Source: a virus. Taken from it: DNA of 64,000 bases. Positions 17,612 through 25,860 of this stretch are shown here, piece after piece; position 1 is the first letter of the stretch; each line of letters begins with the position of its first letter. The notes under the pieces were generated by a model. It saw only the letters and a program-made list of their open reading frames with translations. It made no database searches and was not told where the DNA came from. The position numbers and the translations under genes are program-made. The stretch lies in IMG/VR virus record IMGVR_UViG_3300022935_001088, positions 1 through 64,000 of that record; one strand, written 5' to 3'.

Positions 17612-18033
17612 TAGTAGGATTTACTTGTAGCACATTTGATTTGCTACACGCAGGACACGTACAAATGCTACGTGAAGCAAAAGAACAATGCGACTATCTT
17701 ATTTGCGGATTACAAGTTGATCCAAGTGTAGATAGAGCAGAAAAGAACGCTCCTATACAAACTATTGTAGAACGCTATACTCAACTAAAAGCAGTGAGCT
17801 ATGTAGACGAAATAGTTCCTTATTCTAGCGAAAAAGATCTAGAAGATATCTTGACAATGTATCACATTGATGTTAGAATATTAGGAGAAGAGTATAGAGA
17901 TAAAGAATTCACTGGTAAAGATATTTGTCGCAAACGTGATATAGATCTTTACTTCAACAAAAGAGACCATCGCTTTAGTTCAAGCGACTTACGCAAAAGA
18001 GTATCGGAGAAAGAAAATGGGACAACTACCTGA
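17608..18033 (+). CDS. cytidylyltransferase, glycerol-3-phosphate type (TagD-like)
   Basis: A 141-aa protein. Motif GFTCSTFDLLHAGHVQML (HxGH at 14-17) and C-terminal RFSSSDLRKRV are the two nucleotide-binding motifs of the small cytidylyltransferases, which join CTP to a phosphorylated alcohol or sugar. Length matches TagD-type enzymes. It sits with a cupin, a phosphomannomutase-like HAD and an epimerase, so an activated sugar or polyol is the likely product; the exact substrate is unclear. Confidence 0.8.
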   Translation: MIVGFTCSTFDLLHAGHVQMLREAKEQCDYLICGLQVDPSVDRAEKNAPIQTIVERYTQLKAVSYVDEIVPYSSEKDLEDILTMYHIDVRILGEEYRDKEFTGKDICRKRDIDLYFNKRDHRFSSSDLRKRVSEKENGTTT

Positions 18034-18205
18034 AGGAAGAAAAGCACTAACAGACGGTGATATGATTATACTGTTGCATAACATGGCACGTGATTTAGAA
18101 AACCGTGATCCTACTTATGGAGCAGAACTACGTCAAACAGCAGACCGTTTTAGTGAACTTTCAAAAGCCGCAAGTATTGCACAACACAAGGCTATTCAAG
18201 GATGA
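18017..18205 (+). CDS. 62-aa hypothetical protein
   Basis: Begins MGQLPEGRKALTDGDMI and is predicted helical and hydrophilic, with an RDLENRDPTYGAELRQTADRF stretch that could form a helical pair. It overlaps the cytidylyltransferase by 17 bp and the next small gene by 4 bp. A GGAG ribosome site lies at about 18006. No recognised domain. Confidence 0.55.
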   Translation: MGQLPEGRKALTDGDMIILLHNMARDLENRDPTYGAELRQTADRFSELSKAASIAQHKAIQG

Positions 18206-18375
18206 AACAGTTTTTGCTTATACTTGTACTAATGGCAGGTGCATTTGGTTTAGGATTTGAATTTGCTTACCAAATACATCCATACGAAAGATGTACAGTT
18301 GAAAAAGGGTTTACAGATCCAAGTGACATTGGTGAATGTATTTGGCTACTTGAAAATCAAGAGAGTTTGAGATGA
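18202..18375 (+). CDS. 57-aa small membrane or exported protein
   Basis: A 57-codon frame starts MKQFLLILVLMAGAFGLGF, a signal-peptide or membrane-anchor pattern (basic start, hydrophobic core). About 35 hydrophilic residues with two cysteines (ERCTVEKG and GECIWLL) follow, which could form a disulphide if exported. It overlaps both neighbours by 4 bp, in keeping with the operon. Function unknown. Confidence 0.55.
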   Translation: MKQFLLILVLMAGAFGLGFEFAYQIHPYERCTVEKGFTDPSDIGECIWLLENQESLR

Positions 18376-19079
18376 ACAAGTTTATATTTGATGTAGATGG
18401 TACACTAACTCCAAGCAGAGGCATTATTGATCTCAACTTTAAAGCGTTCTTTAATACGTTTTGTTTATCTAACGATGTTTATCTAGTTACTGGTAGTGAT
18501 AAAGCAAAAACTGTAGAACAAATTAGTGAACCTACCTACAACTTATGTAAACGTGTTTATAACTGTAACGGTAATGACGTTTGGGAAGGAAACAAACATA
18601 TCCGTACTAATGAATGGATTCTTCCAGAAGCAGCACATGATTGGTTAAGTGAAGAATTAACCGCAAGTGGATTTCCGCTACGCACAGGCTTACACTTTGA
18701 ACATCGCCCTGGCATGGTAAATTTTAGTATTGTAGGACGCAATGCTAATCAAGAGCAAAGAAAAATTTATGTAAAGTGGGATGAAGATCACAGTGAACGA
18801 GACTTTATTGCACACAACTTTAATCTAAAGTTTCCAGACCTAGAAGCAAAAGTAGGCGGTGAAACTGGTATTGATATTTCACCCAAGGGTTTTGATAAGA
18901 GTCAAATTGTAAAAGATTTTGATGATGAAGATGTAATTTGGTTCTTTGGAGATGCTATGCACGAAGGCGGAAATGACTTACCATTAGCAAAAGTTGTACA
19001 TCATCATAGACATGTATTGAATTGGAAGAATACTTGGGAATACCTTACATGGTTCCAAGAGCAAGGAATAGCAAGATGA
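18372..19079 (+). CDS. HAD phosphatase/mutase, phosphomannomutase (PMM2)-like
   Basis: A 235-aa protein. HAD motif I is FIFDVDGTLTPSRG (Asp7, Asp9). The segment RPGMVNFSIVGRNA matches the substrate-binding loop of eukaryotic-type phosphomannomutases, and DISPKGFDKSQIV with WFFGDAMHEGGND supplies the later HAD motifs. This family interconverts mannose-6-phosphate and mannose-1-phosphate, giving the precursor for GDP-mannose-type sugars. Context with a cytidylyltransferase and an epimerase supports sugar-nucleotide metabolism. Confidence 0.8.
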   Translation: MNKFIFDVDGTLTPSRGIIDLNFKAFFNTFCLSNDVYLVTGSDKAKTVEQISEPTYNLCKRVYNCNGNDVWEGNKHIRTNEWILPEAAHDWLSEELTASGFPLRTGLHFEHRPGMVNFSIVGRNANQEQRKIYVKWDEDHSERDFIAHNFNLKFPDLEAKVGGETGIDISPKGFDKSQIVKDFDDEDVIWFFGDAMHEGGNDLPLAKVVHHHRHVLNWKNTWEYLTWFQEQGIAR

Positions 19080-19840
19080 AAATTTTACTAACAGGATATC
19101 AAGGATACATTGGATCTGCACTCTTTGAAAGACTAAAAAGAACTCATACTGTTGTAGGACTTGACATTGTAGATGATCCAAGACATGATTTACTGCACTG
19201 TGAGTTTAAAGAAGATTTTGATCTAATCATACACCTTGCTGGTAAAAGTGGTGTAAGAGAAAGTTTACAAGACCCTAGTTCATATTGGTTTAACAATGTA
19301 GAAGCAAGTCGTAGACTGTTCCAACGCTATGGCGATAATACACGTATATTATATGCAAGTAGTTCAAGTGCATATGAACCTGATTTAAATCCTTATGCGG
19401 CAAGCAAATATATATTAGAAGAACTAGCAGAACGCTATCCAGATACACTAGGTATGCGTTTTCATACAGTTTATAGTGATAATGTTACCAGAGAGAACAT
19501 GTTCTTTTACAAGTTGCGTCATAATAAACTAGAATATATCACTAGACATCGCAGAGACTTTGTACATTTGTATGATGTAATAGATGCTATTGAAATACTA
19601 ATTCGTAACACACATGTCAAGGGTGTTATTGATATTGGATCTGGACATCCAATCAAGATCCAAGACCTTGCACCAAATTTACCTGTCCGCCTAAATACCC
19701 CTGGAGAACGAGAGTTTACTTGTGCAAACATAGAAAAAATTAAGGCTTTGGGTTGGAAACCTAAATATAGTGTAGAAAACTTCTTGACAAACAAAGGCTT
19801 AGACAATATAATAAACTTTAACAATGGAGAAACAGCATGA
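19076..19840 (+). CDS. NAD-dependent sugar epimerase/dehydratase
   Basis: A short-chain dehydrogenase of the extended type, 254 aa from the ATG at 19076. The Rossmann motif is GYQGYIG at residues 7-13, an IHLAGKSGV segment follows and the catalytic YAASK has the Tyr-x-x-x-Lys pattern after SSSSAYE. The start was chosen because it overlaps the previous stop (ATGA) and begins exactly at MKILLTGYQG. It probably acts on a nucleotide sugar as the last step of the cassette. A consensus promoter for the clamp gene lies within its last 60 bases. Confidence 0.85.
   Translation: MKILLTGYQGYIGSALFERLKRTHTVVGLDIVDDPRHDLLHCEFKEDFDLIIHLAGKSGVRESLQDPSSYWFNNVEASRRLFQRYGDNTRILYASSSSAYEPDLNPYAASKYILEELAERYPDTLGMRFHTVYSDNVTRENMFFYKLRHNKLEYITRHRRDFVHLYDVIDAIEILIRNTHVKGVIDIGSGHPIKIQDLAPNLPVRLNTPGEREFTCANIEKIKALGWKPKYSVENFLTNKGLDNIINFNNGETA
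19784..19812 (+). promoter_or_regulatory. consensus sigma70-type promoter for the clamp gene
   Basis: TTGACA 19784-19789 and TATAAT 19807-19812 are spaced by 17 bp inside the end of the epimerase gene, 25 bp before the clamp ATG. A GGAG ribosome site lies between. It lets the clamp be expressed independently of the sugar cassette. Confidence 0.85.
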
Positions 19841-20565
19841 AAGATATCTTGCAAGACGTAGTTGCTCACACCCACGCACTTGGCTTCCTTAGCCTAGTAA
19901 AAGTTAGCAACGATGAAAATACCAATATTGACTCAATGGCAGAAGATCGTTCTGTTATTTTGAGTGCAGAAACAAAAGCACCAGTTGCAGAGTTTGTAGG
20001 CACATTTGGTATGCCTAACCTAGACAAACTTGCACTACACCTTAAGAACCCTGAGTACAAAGACAATGCAAAAATTGAAGTTGTACAAGCAGAACGCAAT
20101 GGTGAAACTATTCCAACACACATTCACTTTGAAAATGCCGCAGGTGACTTTAAGAATGATTATCGCTTTATGAATAAAGCAATCATTGAAGAAAAACTTA
20201 AAACTGTTAAGTTCAAAGGTGCTAGTTGGAATGTTACTGTTACACCTTCAATGGCAAGTATTGCACGTATGAAACTAATGAGTGCAGCACACAGCGAAGA
20301 GCCAACATTTAATGTAATGACTAAAGACAACAATCTAGTGTTTAGTTTTGGTGATGCAAATACACACGCAGGTGAGTTTGTATTCCAGCACGGTGTTGAA
20401 GGTTCACTACAGCACACATGGAGTTGGCCAGTAAGTCAAGTGCAAAGTATTTTAAGTTTAGATGGTGATCTAAGCATGAGCATTTCAGATCAAGGTGCAA
20501 TGCAAATTAGCGTAGACAGCGGTATGGTCAAATACGATTATATTCTGCCAGCACAAAGCAAGTAA
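19837..20565 (+). CDS. 45: sliding clamp, gp45-like DNA polymerase processivity factor
   Basis: A 242-aa protein, close to T4 gp45 in length (228 aa). It has the clamp pattern of alternating beta strands and helices, with the conserved centre VFSFGDANTHAGEFVFQHG and the end MVKYDYILPAQSK. In T4 the trimeric clamp tethers polymerase to DNA and also activates late promoters. It has its own consensus promoter. No clamp-loader genes (44/62) are seen in the window. Confidence 0.85.
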   Translation: MKDILQDVVAHTHALGFLSLVKVSNDENTNIDSMAEDRSVILSAETKAPVAEFVGTFGMPNLDKLALHLKNPEYKDNAKIEVVQAERNGETIPTHIHFENAAGDFKNDYRFMNKAIIEEKLKTVKFKGASWNVTVTPSMASIARMKLMSAAHSEEPTFNVMTKDNNLVFSFGDANTHAGEFVFQHGVEGSLQHTWSWPVSQVQSILSLDGDLSMSISDQGAMQISVDSGMVKYDYILPAQSK

Positions 20566-20568
20566 TAT

Positions 20569-20754
20569 ATGAAGCGATTGATTGAAAAGATAGGTAAACT
20601 ACACAGTCGAGCATTTGCATATGTTTCAGAGAAAGCAAAAACCTCTAAAGTATGGGCAATACTGTTGACTGCATTAGTTTTATATGAGCTTGTTGAACAC
20701 TTAGTTTATCCGTGGCTTGTACCTCTCTTAGCGTTCAAGGCATACGGAGGATAG
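20569..20754 (+). CDS. 61-aa membrane-spanning protein
   Basis: A basic N-terminus (MKRLIEKIGKLHSRAF) precedes a hydrophobic span at about residues 28-55 (VWAILLTALVLYELVEHLV, then YPWLVPLLAF). It lies 3 bp after the clamp gene and 3 bp before the TGT-like gene, and its end carries the GGAGG ribosome site of the latter. Function unknown. Confidence 0.6.
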   Translation: MKRLIEKIGKLHSRAFAYVSEKAKTSKVWAILLTALVLYELVEHLVYPWLVPLLAFKAYGG

Positions 20755-20757
20755 ACA

Positions 20758-22212
20758 TTGAATACAGACTTAACTGCGTCACAAAATGATTATGCACGTT
20801 TCCTTCCTGCACTAAGTGGATTCTATGCAACTTATGTAGGCAAGCAACGTCATGAAGAATATGTGGATAAGTCCAGAATACCTTCTAATTTTAAAAATGG
20901 TGTTGAAAGTTTAAACTATCTTAATGCACAAGAAGGACAGTTCCAATATAAATGGAGTTTGTACTCAGCAGGTCATGCTGACTTAGACGTAAACAAGTTT
21001 TCGCCTAAGGAAGACATGGTACGAAACAGAGATAGACAAAACACTTGGCTACTTGGAGACTCAGGTGGTTTCCAAATTGGTAAGGGTGTTTGGGAAGGTG
21101 ATTGGAAAGATCCAAACTGTCCAAAGGCACAAAAGAAACGTGACGGTGTATTACGTTGGATGGATGCTTATATGGACTATGGTATGATACTTGATATTCC
21201 TGCGTGGGTAGCAAGATCACCAGAAGGTGCAAAAGCAACAGGCATTAGCACATATGCAGAAGCAGTAAAAGCAACACGCATCAACAACGACTATTGGATG
21301 AAGCATCGTACAGGTGCTTGTAAGTTCTTAAATGTATTGCAAGGTGAAAATCATGCAGATGCAGATGATTGGTACAATCAAATGAAGGACTACTGTGATC
21401 CAAAGAAATATCCAAACGATCATTTTAACGGATGGTCAATGGGTGGACAGAATATGTGCGATGTACACCTTGCACTTAAACGTTTGGTTGCACTACGTTT
21501 TGACGGACTACTTGAAAAAGGCATACACGATGTTATGCACTTCTTGGGCACATCAAAACTTGAGTGGGCTACACTACTTACAGATATTCAACGAGCAGTT
21601 CGTAAATATCATAACGAAAACTTTACCATTACATTTGACTGTGCTAGTCCGTTCCTTGCCACAGCAAATGGACAGATCTACTGTGAATTAGAAACACAAG
21701 ATAGAACTAAATGGGTATATCGAATGGTGCCGTCAATTGACGATAAAGCACTTGCACAAGATACTACACCTTTTGGACAAGCATTTGTGCGTGAAGGAAA
21801 ACATCCAAGTTTTATGGATAGTCCAATCACAGCAGAACTAATGGCTAAAGATATTTGCATTTATGGTCCTGGCGACCTAAATAAAATAGGCAAGGAAGGC
21901 AAAACCTCATGGGATAGTTTTAGTTACGCTATCATGATGGGGCATAACGTATGGATGCACATTAATGCAGTACAAGAAGCAAATAGACAATACGACAATG
22001 GAGTATTTCCGTCAATGCTTGTCGAAGAGCGTTTTGACAGGTTATTTTTTAGAGATGTTGTGGATGAAATATTCAGAACTGACGACAGACAAAAAGCAGA
22101 AGCACTTGTAGAAGAATATAGTCGTTTTTGGATGAGCATCATTGGCACACGAGGTGCCACTGGTAAGAAAACAGTTAACGCACAAACTAAGTTTGGAGAG
22201 TTGTTTGAATGA
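20758..22212 (+). CDS. dpdA: TGT/DpdA-like 7-deazaguanine transglycosylase, 484 aa
   Basis: The pattern matches tRNA-guanine transglycosylases and their phage DpdA relatives, which exchange guanine in nucleic acid for a 7-deazaguanine. The substrate motif is LLGDSGGFQIG (Asp101-Gln106), with LDIPAW (Asp146), NVLQGENHADADDWY and GWSMGG next, and the likely nucleophile is in TFDCASPFL (Asp294). The CxCxxC zinc site of true tRNA enzymes is absent, as in DpdA. The start is TTG, supported by GGAGG eight bases upstream. FolE, QueE, a QueD-like and a QueC-like gene are also in the window. Confidence 0.8.
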   Translation: MNTDLTASQNDYARFLPALSGFYATYVGKQRHEEYVDKSRIPSNFKNGVESLNYLNAQEGQFQYKWSLYSAGHADLDVNKFSPKEDMVRNRDRQNTWLLGDSGGFQIGKGVWEGDWKDPNCPKAQKKRDGVLRWMDAYMDYGMILDIPAWVARSPEGAKATGISTYAEAVKATRINNDYWMKHRTGACKFLNVLQGENHADADDWYNQMKDYCDPKKYPNDHFNGWSMGGQNMCDVHLALKRLVALRFDGLLEKGIHDVMHFLGTSKLEWATLLTDIQRAVRKYHNENFTITFDCASPFLATANGQIYCELETQDRTKWVYRMVPSIDDKALAQDTTPFGQAFVREGKHPSFMDSPITAELMAKDICIYGPGDLNKIGKEGKTSWDSFSYAIMMGHNVWMHINAVQEANRQYDNGVFPSMLVEERFDRLFFRDVVDEIFRTDDRQKAEALVEEYSRFWMSIIGTRGATGKKTVNAQTKFGELFE

Positions 22213-22418
22213 GTGATTACACAGACGCAAGTGATAAAATTAGAGCACATCTAGAAGAACTAGAAAGAAAACATAGAAATTTAGATGAACTAATTGAATC
22301 ACGTTATCATAATATGAGCATAACCGAAGAAGTTCGAAAATTGAAAACAATGAAACTGTATTTGAAAGATGAAATTCATAGGCTAAATGCCCAATTAATA
22401 CAGTTAGAACTAAAATAG
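22209..22418 (+). CDS. DUF465-like (YdcH) short coiled-coil protein
   Basis: A 69-aa, highly helical protein. The layout ELERKHRNLDELIES, then KLKTMKLYLKDEIHRL, matches the DUF465 family of short two-helix proteins whose biochemical role is unknown. It overlaps the TGT-like gene by 4 bp. A new consensus promoter starts right after its stop. Confidence 0.65.
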   Translation: MSDYTDASDKIRAHLEELERKHRNLDELIESRYHNMSITEEVRKLKTMKLYLKDEIHRLNAQLIQLELK

Positions 22419-22421
22419 TAC

Positions 22422-22450
22422 TTGACATTTATATAGATTATCTGTATAAT
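22422..22450 (+). promoter_or_regulatory. consensus sigma70-type promoter
   Basis: TTGACA 22422-22427 and TATAAT 22445-22450 are 17 bp apart, between the DUF465-like gene and the gene at 22476. The ribosome site AAGAGGA follows. Confidence 0.9.
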
Positions 22451-22475
22451 AAAAGGACATTAAGAGGATTATATT

Positions 22476-23018
22476 ATGAAGCGTGATTACGATGATGGCG
22501 AAGATTTTGATATAAAATTTTTCGTAGGCATTGAAGTTGAAAAAACACCTGCGTTTGGTCTCAAAACATTGTTTGTTACAGGCGTACAAGATTGGGAAGA
22601 AATACTAGAGTACTACAACGAACACGATTGTAAACACATCTTCTTTGGTGCTAATCACAGTTTTAATCCAGAAAACATACTTAACAATCAAAGTCTATAC
22701 GACTACTATAAAGAGTGGGAAGATATGATCGAAGAGTTTCTTAAAGAAGGATATCTTTGTACACTTGACATTCCACTAAGTGCCGCCAATGGTAGTTTTC
22801 ATGATGGTGGACTTTGTGAGTATGAAAACTTTATTCCACAAATCCGTGTTCCATTGCCTTACACAAAACTGTGGAACTACAACACAATGATTAAAATTGA
22901 TGATGTAGATTTTAAAGCAACCAATCCTGGCGTTTGGTGTCATAGTTTGCACGATCTAATGGACAGAGAAAAATTTACAGATTGGGCAAAATATGGCCTT
23001 GACAAGATTATTAAATGA
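22476..23018 (+). CDS. conserved phage hypothetical protein, 180 aa
   Basis: Begins MKRDYDDGEDFDIKFFVGIEVEKTPAFG and has a Cys- and aromatic-rich middle (HDCKHIFFGANHSFNPENIL). Similar proteins occur in marine T4-like phages next to biosynthetic genes, but no function is established. It has its own consensus promoter and carries another in its last 20 bases for the T-fold gene. No catalytic motif recognised. Confidence 0.6.
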   Translation: MKRDYDDGEDFDIKFFVGIEVEKTPAFGLKTLFVTGVQDWEEILEYYNEHDCKHIFFGANHSFNPENILNNQSLYDYYKEWEDMIEEFLKEGYLCTLDIPLSAANGSFHDGGLCEYENFIPQIRVPLPYTKLWNYNTMIKIDDVDFKATNPGVWCHSLHDLMDREKFTDWAKYGLDKIIK

Positions 23019-23027
23019 AAGTATACT
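22999..23027 (+). promoter_or_regulatory. consensus sigma70-type promoter
   Basis: TTGACA 22999-23004 and TATACT 23022-23027 are 17 bp apart. The -35 lies in the end of the preceding gene. Transcription would begin near 23034, so an ATG at 23035 would be leaderless, which favours the downstream ATG at 23095 for the T-fold gene. Confidence 0.8.
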
Positions 23028-23094
23028 GTAAACAATGCAAGAACGATATCATGATTACATGTTACGTAGAATGAAAGAAGAAGATAAAAAAATG

Positions 23095-23484
23095 TCTATG
23101 CAAAATGCAGAACGTAGTATTTGGGTAACCTTTGCAAAAGAAGGTGTACATATGTATCCAGGTGCTGATAAAGATCCTAAACTAGCAACAGGCGATTGGG
23201 ATGATGTATCATTCCTTGGTATTCCGCATCGTCATATTTTTCACTTCCGTGTTCGTATTGAAGTATTTCACAACGATCGCGATATTGAATTTATTCAATT
23301 TAAACGTTGGATGCAACGACTGTATGACGTCGAAGGTGTCCTTGAACTAAATCACAAGTCATGTGAAATGATTGCAGATGACTTGTATCAAGAAATTTCT
23401 ACAAAATATCCAGGCCGGTTTGTAGAGATTAGTGTCGCTGAAGACAACGAAAACGGCTGTTCCATTTTTTACCCCAAGTCATAA
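23095..23484 (+). CDS. QueD/6-pyruvoyltetrahydropterin synthase-like T-fold protein
   Basis: From the ATG at 23095 the 130-aa product aligns by eye with QueD. WVTFAKEGVHMYPG offers a first zinc His (His20), and HRHIFHFRVRIEV supplies the HxH pair (His46, His48). DIEFIQFKRWMQRLYD matches the DFxxLK helix, and KSCEMIADDLYQEI followed by VAED(N)ENG matches the PTxENxA and Glu-containing end. QueD makes carboxytetrahydropterin, the QueE substrate. The usual catalytic Cys and the LDH His are not evident, so activity is uncertain. The start could be upstream (23035 or 23059). Confidence 0.55.
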   Translation, partial: SMQNAERSIWVTFAKEGVHMYPGADKDPKLATGDWDDVSFLGIPHRHIFHFRVRIEVFHNDRDIEFIQFKRWMQRLYDVEGVLELNHKSCEMIADDLYQEISTKYPGRFVEISVAEDNENGCSIFYPKS

Positions 23485-23496
23485 GAGGATTATAAA

Positions 23497-23730
23497 ATGA
23501 CTATCAAATTTAATCGTGAAGCATACGAAAAAGTATTTAACGATTTGGAGGAGTATCGTAATTTTTGTGCTTACTCGTATTTGCAGGGTTTTCCTGGTTA
23601 CGTGTTTGACGAAAAGGATTTGTACAACAACGAAAGTTACGCTTGGCGAGCGTTTCAGAACCGACATAAAGGTCCTAAACCGCAGAAGCCGCGTAAGCCT
23701 TTCCGACGTAATGGAAAGTATTTGAATTAA
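23497..23730 (+). CDS. 77-aa basic hypothetical protein
   Basis: The protein has many Tyr, Phe and Asn in the first half (FCAYSYLQGFPGYVF) and a Lys/Arg/Pro-rich end (KGPKPQKPRKPFRRNGKYLN) that could bind nucleic acid. AGAGGA precedes the ATG. Its DNA uses more G- and C-ending codons than its neighbours, as does the start of the next gene. Function unknown. Confidence 0.55.
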   Translation: MTIKFNREAYEKVFNDLEEYRNFCAYSYLQGFPGYVFDEKDLYNNESYAWRAFQNRHKGPKPQKPRKPFRRNGKYLN

Positions 23731-23740
23731 GGAGAACAAT

Positions 23741-24835
23741 ATGGCAGTGTTTATTGTAGATATTGAAGCTGTAGATACTAGGTATACTAAGCAGTGGAAA
23801 GAACATCTACCTAAACAACTGGCAAAATATGTTAAATCTGATATCCGTGTGATATCAGGTGGCGAAACGCCTCAGGCTACTACACCTGGGGCTTTTCTCA
23901 ATTTTGGCGGTACCAATGTGTACAAGAGCAAGCAACTTGAAACTATTGGTGAAATGTTTTGTAAAGGTGAAGTAAAAGATGGAGATTATTTCCTATATAC
24001 GGATGCGTGGAACCCAACTGTTATCCAGCTTCGTTACATGGCTGAGCTCTTGGGCGTGGACATTCGAATCGGTGGCCTTTGGCATGCTGGTAGCTATGAT
24101 CCTCATGATTTCCTGGGTAGGCTAATCGGCGACAGATATTGGGTACGTCATGCAGAGTATTCAATGTTTCAATGCTACGACCACAACTACTTTGCTACAG
24201 ACTTTCATATTAGACTGTTTGCAAAAGGCTTTGCAAAATATGCTAGTCAAGAACAGGACAAGTGGGTTGAAGATAACTTAAAAACAAATAAAATTGTTCG
24301 TGTAGGTTGGCCAATGGAGTATTTGGAAGATACCCTAGTTCCTTATACAAACATGGAAAAACGTAACCTAGTATTATTTCCGCATCGTATTGCTCCTGAG
24401 AAACAGCCAGAAATTTTTAGAGATCTTAAAAAAGAATTTAACGATGTTGAGTTTGTCGTTTGTCAAGAACAAGAGCTTACTAAAAACGAATATCATAACT
24501 TGCTAGGCGAAGCAAAAGTAGTGTTTAGTGCTAACCTACAAGAAACACTAGGTATTAGTGCATATGAAGGTGCTATTGTAGGTGCAATTCCTATGGTGCC
24601 CAACAGACTTAGTTATGTTGAAATGTATGGTAATGAATTTAAGTATGCAAGTACATGGACCAAAGACTACAAGTCTTATGAAGCAAACAAAGATAAAATT
24701 GTAAAACAATTACGTGATTATATCGACAACTATGATAGTTATGTTCCTAGTATTCAAAAACTAAAACACAAACTAACAAACGACTTTTTTAGTGGTGATG
24801 CATTGTATGCAACTATTTGGGAGAATATTAGATAA
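23741..24835 (+). CDS. glycosyltransferase, GT-B fold (GT4/GT1-like), 364 aa
   Basis: The C-terminal half is typical of GT-B enzymes: LVLFPHRIAPEKQPEIFRDL opens the nucleotide-binding domain and SANLQETLGISAYEGAIVG holds the acidic donor-sugar motif. It is followed by PMVPNRLSYVEMYG. The N-terminal half contains DGDYFLYTDAWNPTVIQL and should form the acceptor domain. Acceptor could be DNA, protein or envelope; T4 relatives glucosylate modified bases, but nothing here proves that. It precedes small genes in the same operon and follows a GGAG ribosome site. Confidence 0.75.
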   Translation: MAVFIVDIEAVDTRYTKQWKEHLPKQLAKYVKSDIRVISGGETPQATTPGAFLNFGGTNVYKSKQLETIGEMFCKGEVKDGDYFLYTDAWNPTVIQLRYMAELLGVDIRIGGLWHAGSYDPHDFLGRLIGDRYWVRHAEYSMFQCYDHNYFATDFHIRLFAKGFAKYASQEQDKWVEDNLKTNKIVRVGWPMEYLEDTLVPYTNMEKRNLVLFPHRIAPEKQPEIFRDLKKEFNDVEFVVCQEQELTKNEYHNLLGEAKVVFSANLQETLGISAYEGAIVGAIPMVPNRLSYVEMYGNEFKYASTWTKDYKSYEANKDKIVKQLRDYIDNYDSYVPSIQKLKHKLTNDFFSGDALYATIWENIR

Positions 24836-25149
24836 TGGGTGACGACGGAACTATTACAATTGATATTGGAGATATCAATGTAGACTATACTAGCGACATT
24901 GGATCAACTATAACTTTTAATAGTACTACTTTAGACACAGACTGGGTAGGTAGTGACGGAACATTTACTATTAATTCAGGTTATGTTGATACTAGACTAT
25001 CTAGGTCAACAATTGAAAGTATGTGCAAAGAATATCCTGCACTCAAACAAGTATGGGAAAAATTTATTGTAATATACGACATGTGTGAAAAAGACTACGA
25101 AGGCAAAATAAAGGCAGGAGAAATAGATGATGAAGACATTCCTTTCTAA
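24835..25149 (+). CDS. 104-aa hypothetical protein
   Basis: The first ~55 residues are Thr/Asp/Gly-rich and beta-like (GTITIDIGDINVDYTSDIG), resembling a small structural or coat-type domain. The rest is helical and acidic (YPALKQVWEKFIVIYDMCEK). It overlaps the glycosyltransferase stop by one base and the next gene by 23 bp. No domain recognised. Confidence 0.6.
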   Translation: MGDDGTITIDIGDINVDYTSDIGSTITFNSTTLDTDWVGSDGTFTINSGYVDTRLSRSTIESMCKEYPALKQVWEKFIVIYDMCEKDYEGKIKAGEIDDEDIPF

Positions 25150-25648
25150 GATTATGGACAAGCTCGGCAGACGTCGAGTAATCACAGAACGTGGCTCAAC
25201 AGAGCCTTATCTTATTAGATACTATGTATTCTTAAAGGACAGAAAGAACTTTCCTTTTAACATCACACTACACAAAGTTTTAAAAAGTGATGAACCTACA
25301 CTACACGACCATCCTTGGGGATATGCTACATTCATTCTTAAAGGCGGCTATTGGGAACACATTCCTATCATTAGTAAAGAAGGTGCTGTTGTAGGTGCTA
25401 CAAAAGTATGGCGTGGCCCTGGACACTTCCGTATTCGTAAGCCAGATGATTTGCATTGGCTTGAACTTGCTAAAGACGCAGACGGTAATGAAATTCCTTG
25501 CTGGAGTTTGTTCTTTATGGGACGCAAACAAAAAGAATGGGGATTTGTTCGTTTTGTACATGCAACAAAAGTAGAAAACATTGCTGATGCAGGATACCGT
25601 TGGATTCACAATGAAGAATATCTTGCAAGAGGAGCAAAGGGCGAATAA
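25127..25648 (+). CDS. cupin-like protein, 173 aa
   Basis: The segment PTLHDHPWGYATFILKGGYWE gives a cupin-type metal site (HxH and a later Glu), and GPGHFRIRKPDDLHWLEL gives the second motif with its His. Proteins of this kind recur in marine phages; the substrate is unknown. Start may be either of two adjacent ATGs (25127 or 25130). It overlaps the upstream gene by 23 bp and the next by one base. Confidence 0.65.
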   Translation: MMKTFLSKIMDKLGRRRVITERGSTEPYLIRYYVFLKDRKNFPFNITLHKVLKSDEPTLHDHPWGYATFILKGGYWEHIPIISKEGAVVGATKVWRGPGHFRIRKPDDLHWLELAKDADGNEIPCWSLFFMGRKQKEWGFVRFVHATKVENIADAGYRWIHNEEYLARGAKGE

Positions 25649-25860
25649 TGCAACACACTATTCAAGATCTTATGGACAAGATTAGTGCAATGCACGGATT
25701 GGCTGTGCAAGCACACAGAGAAAAATATAAAAAGGCTCCGGGTGAGCCTTATGACGTAGATAGCGTTACACACCTTGTAGAACAAATACAAGCACTGGCA
25801 GGCGACATCTACAACGATCGTACTATCCATCCTAAACTACGGAAAAAACAAAATGATTAA
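25648..25860 (+). CDS. 70-aa hypothetical protein
   Basis: A short helical protein (MQHTIQDLMDKISAMHGLAVQ) with a basic end (PKLRKKQND). Its ATG overlaps the previous stop and its end overlaps the phosphoribosyltransferase gene by 8 bp. No recognised domain. Confidence 0.55.
   Translation: MQHTIQDLMDKISAMHGLAVQAHREKYKKAPGEPYDVDSVTHLVEQIQALAGDIYNDRTIHPKLRKKQND

Noticed and set aside
17851-17879. TTGACA, 17 bp, TAGAAT inside the cytidylyltransferase gene
   Set aside because: The spacing fits, but it lies deep in a coding sequence and not next to a gene start. It could be an internal promoter, but the evidence is too thin to list it.
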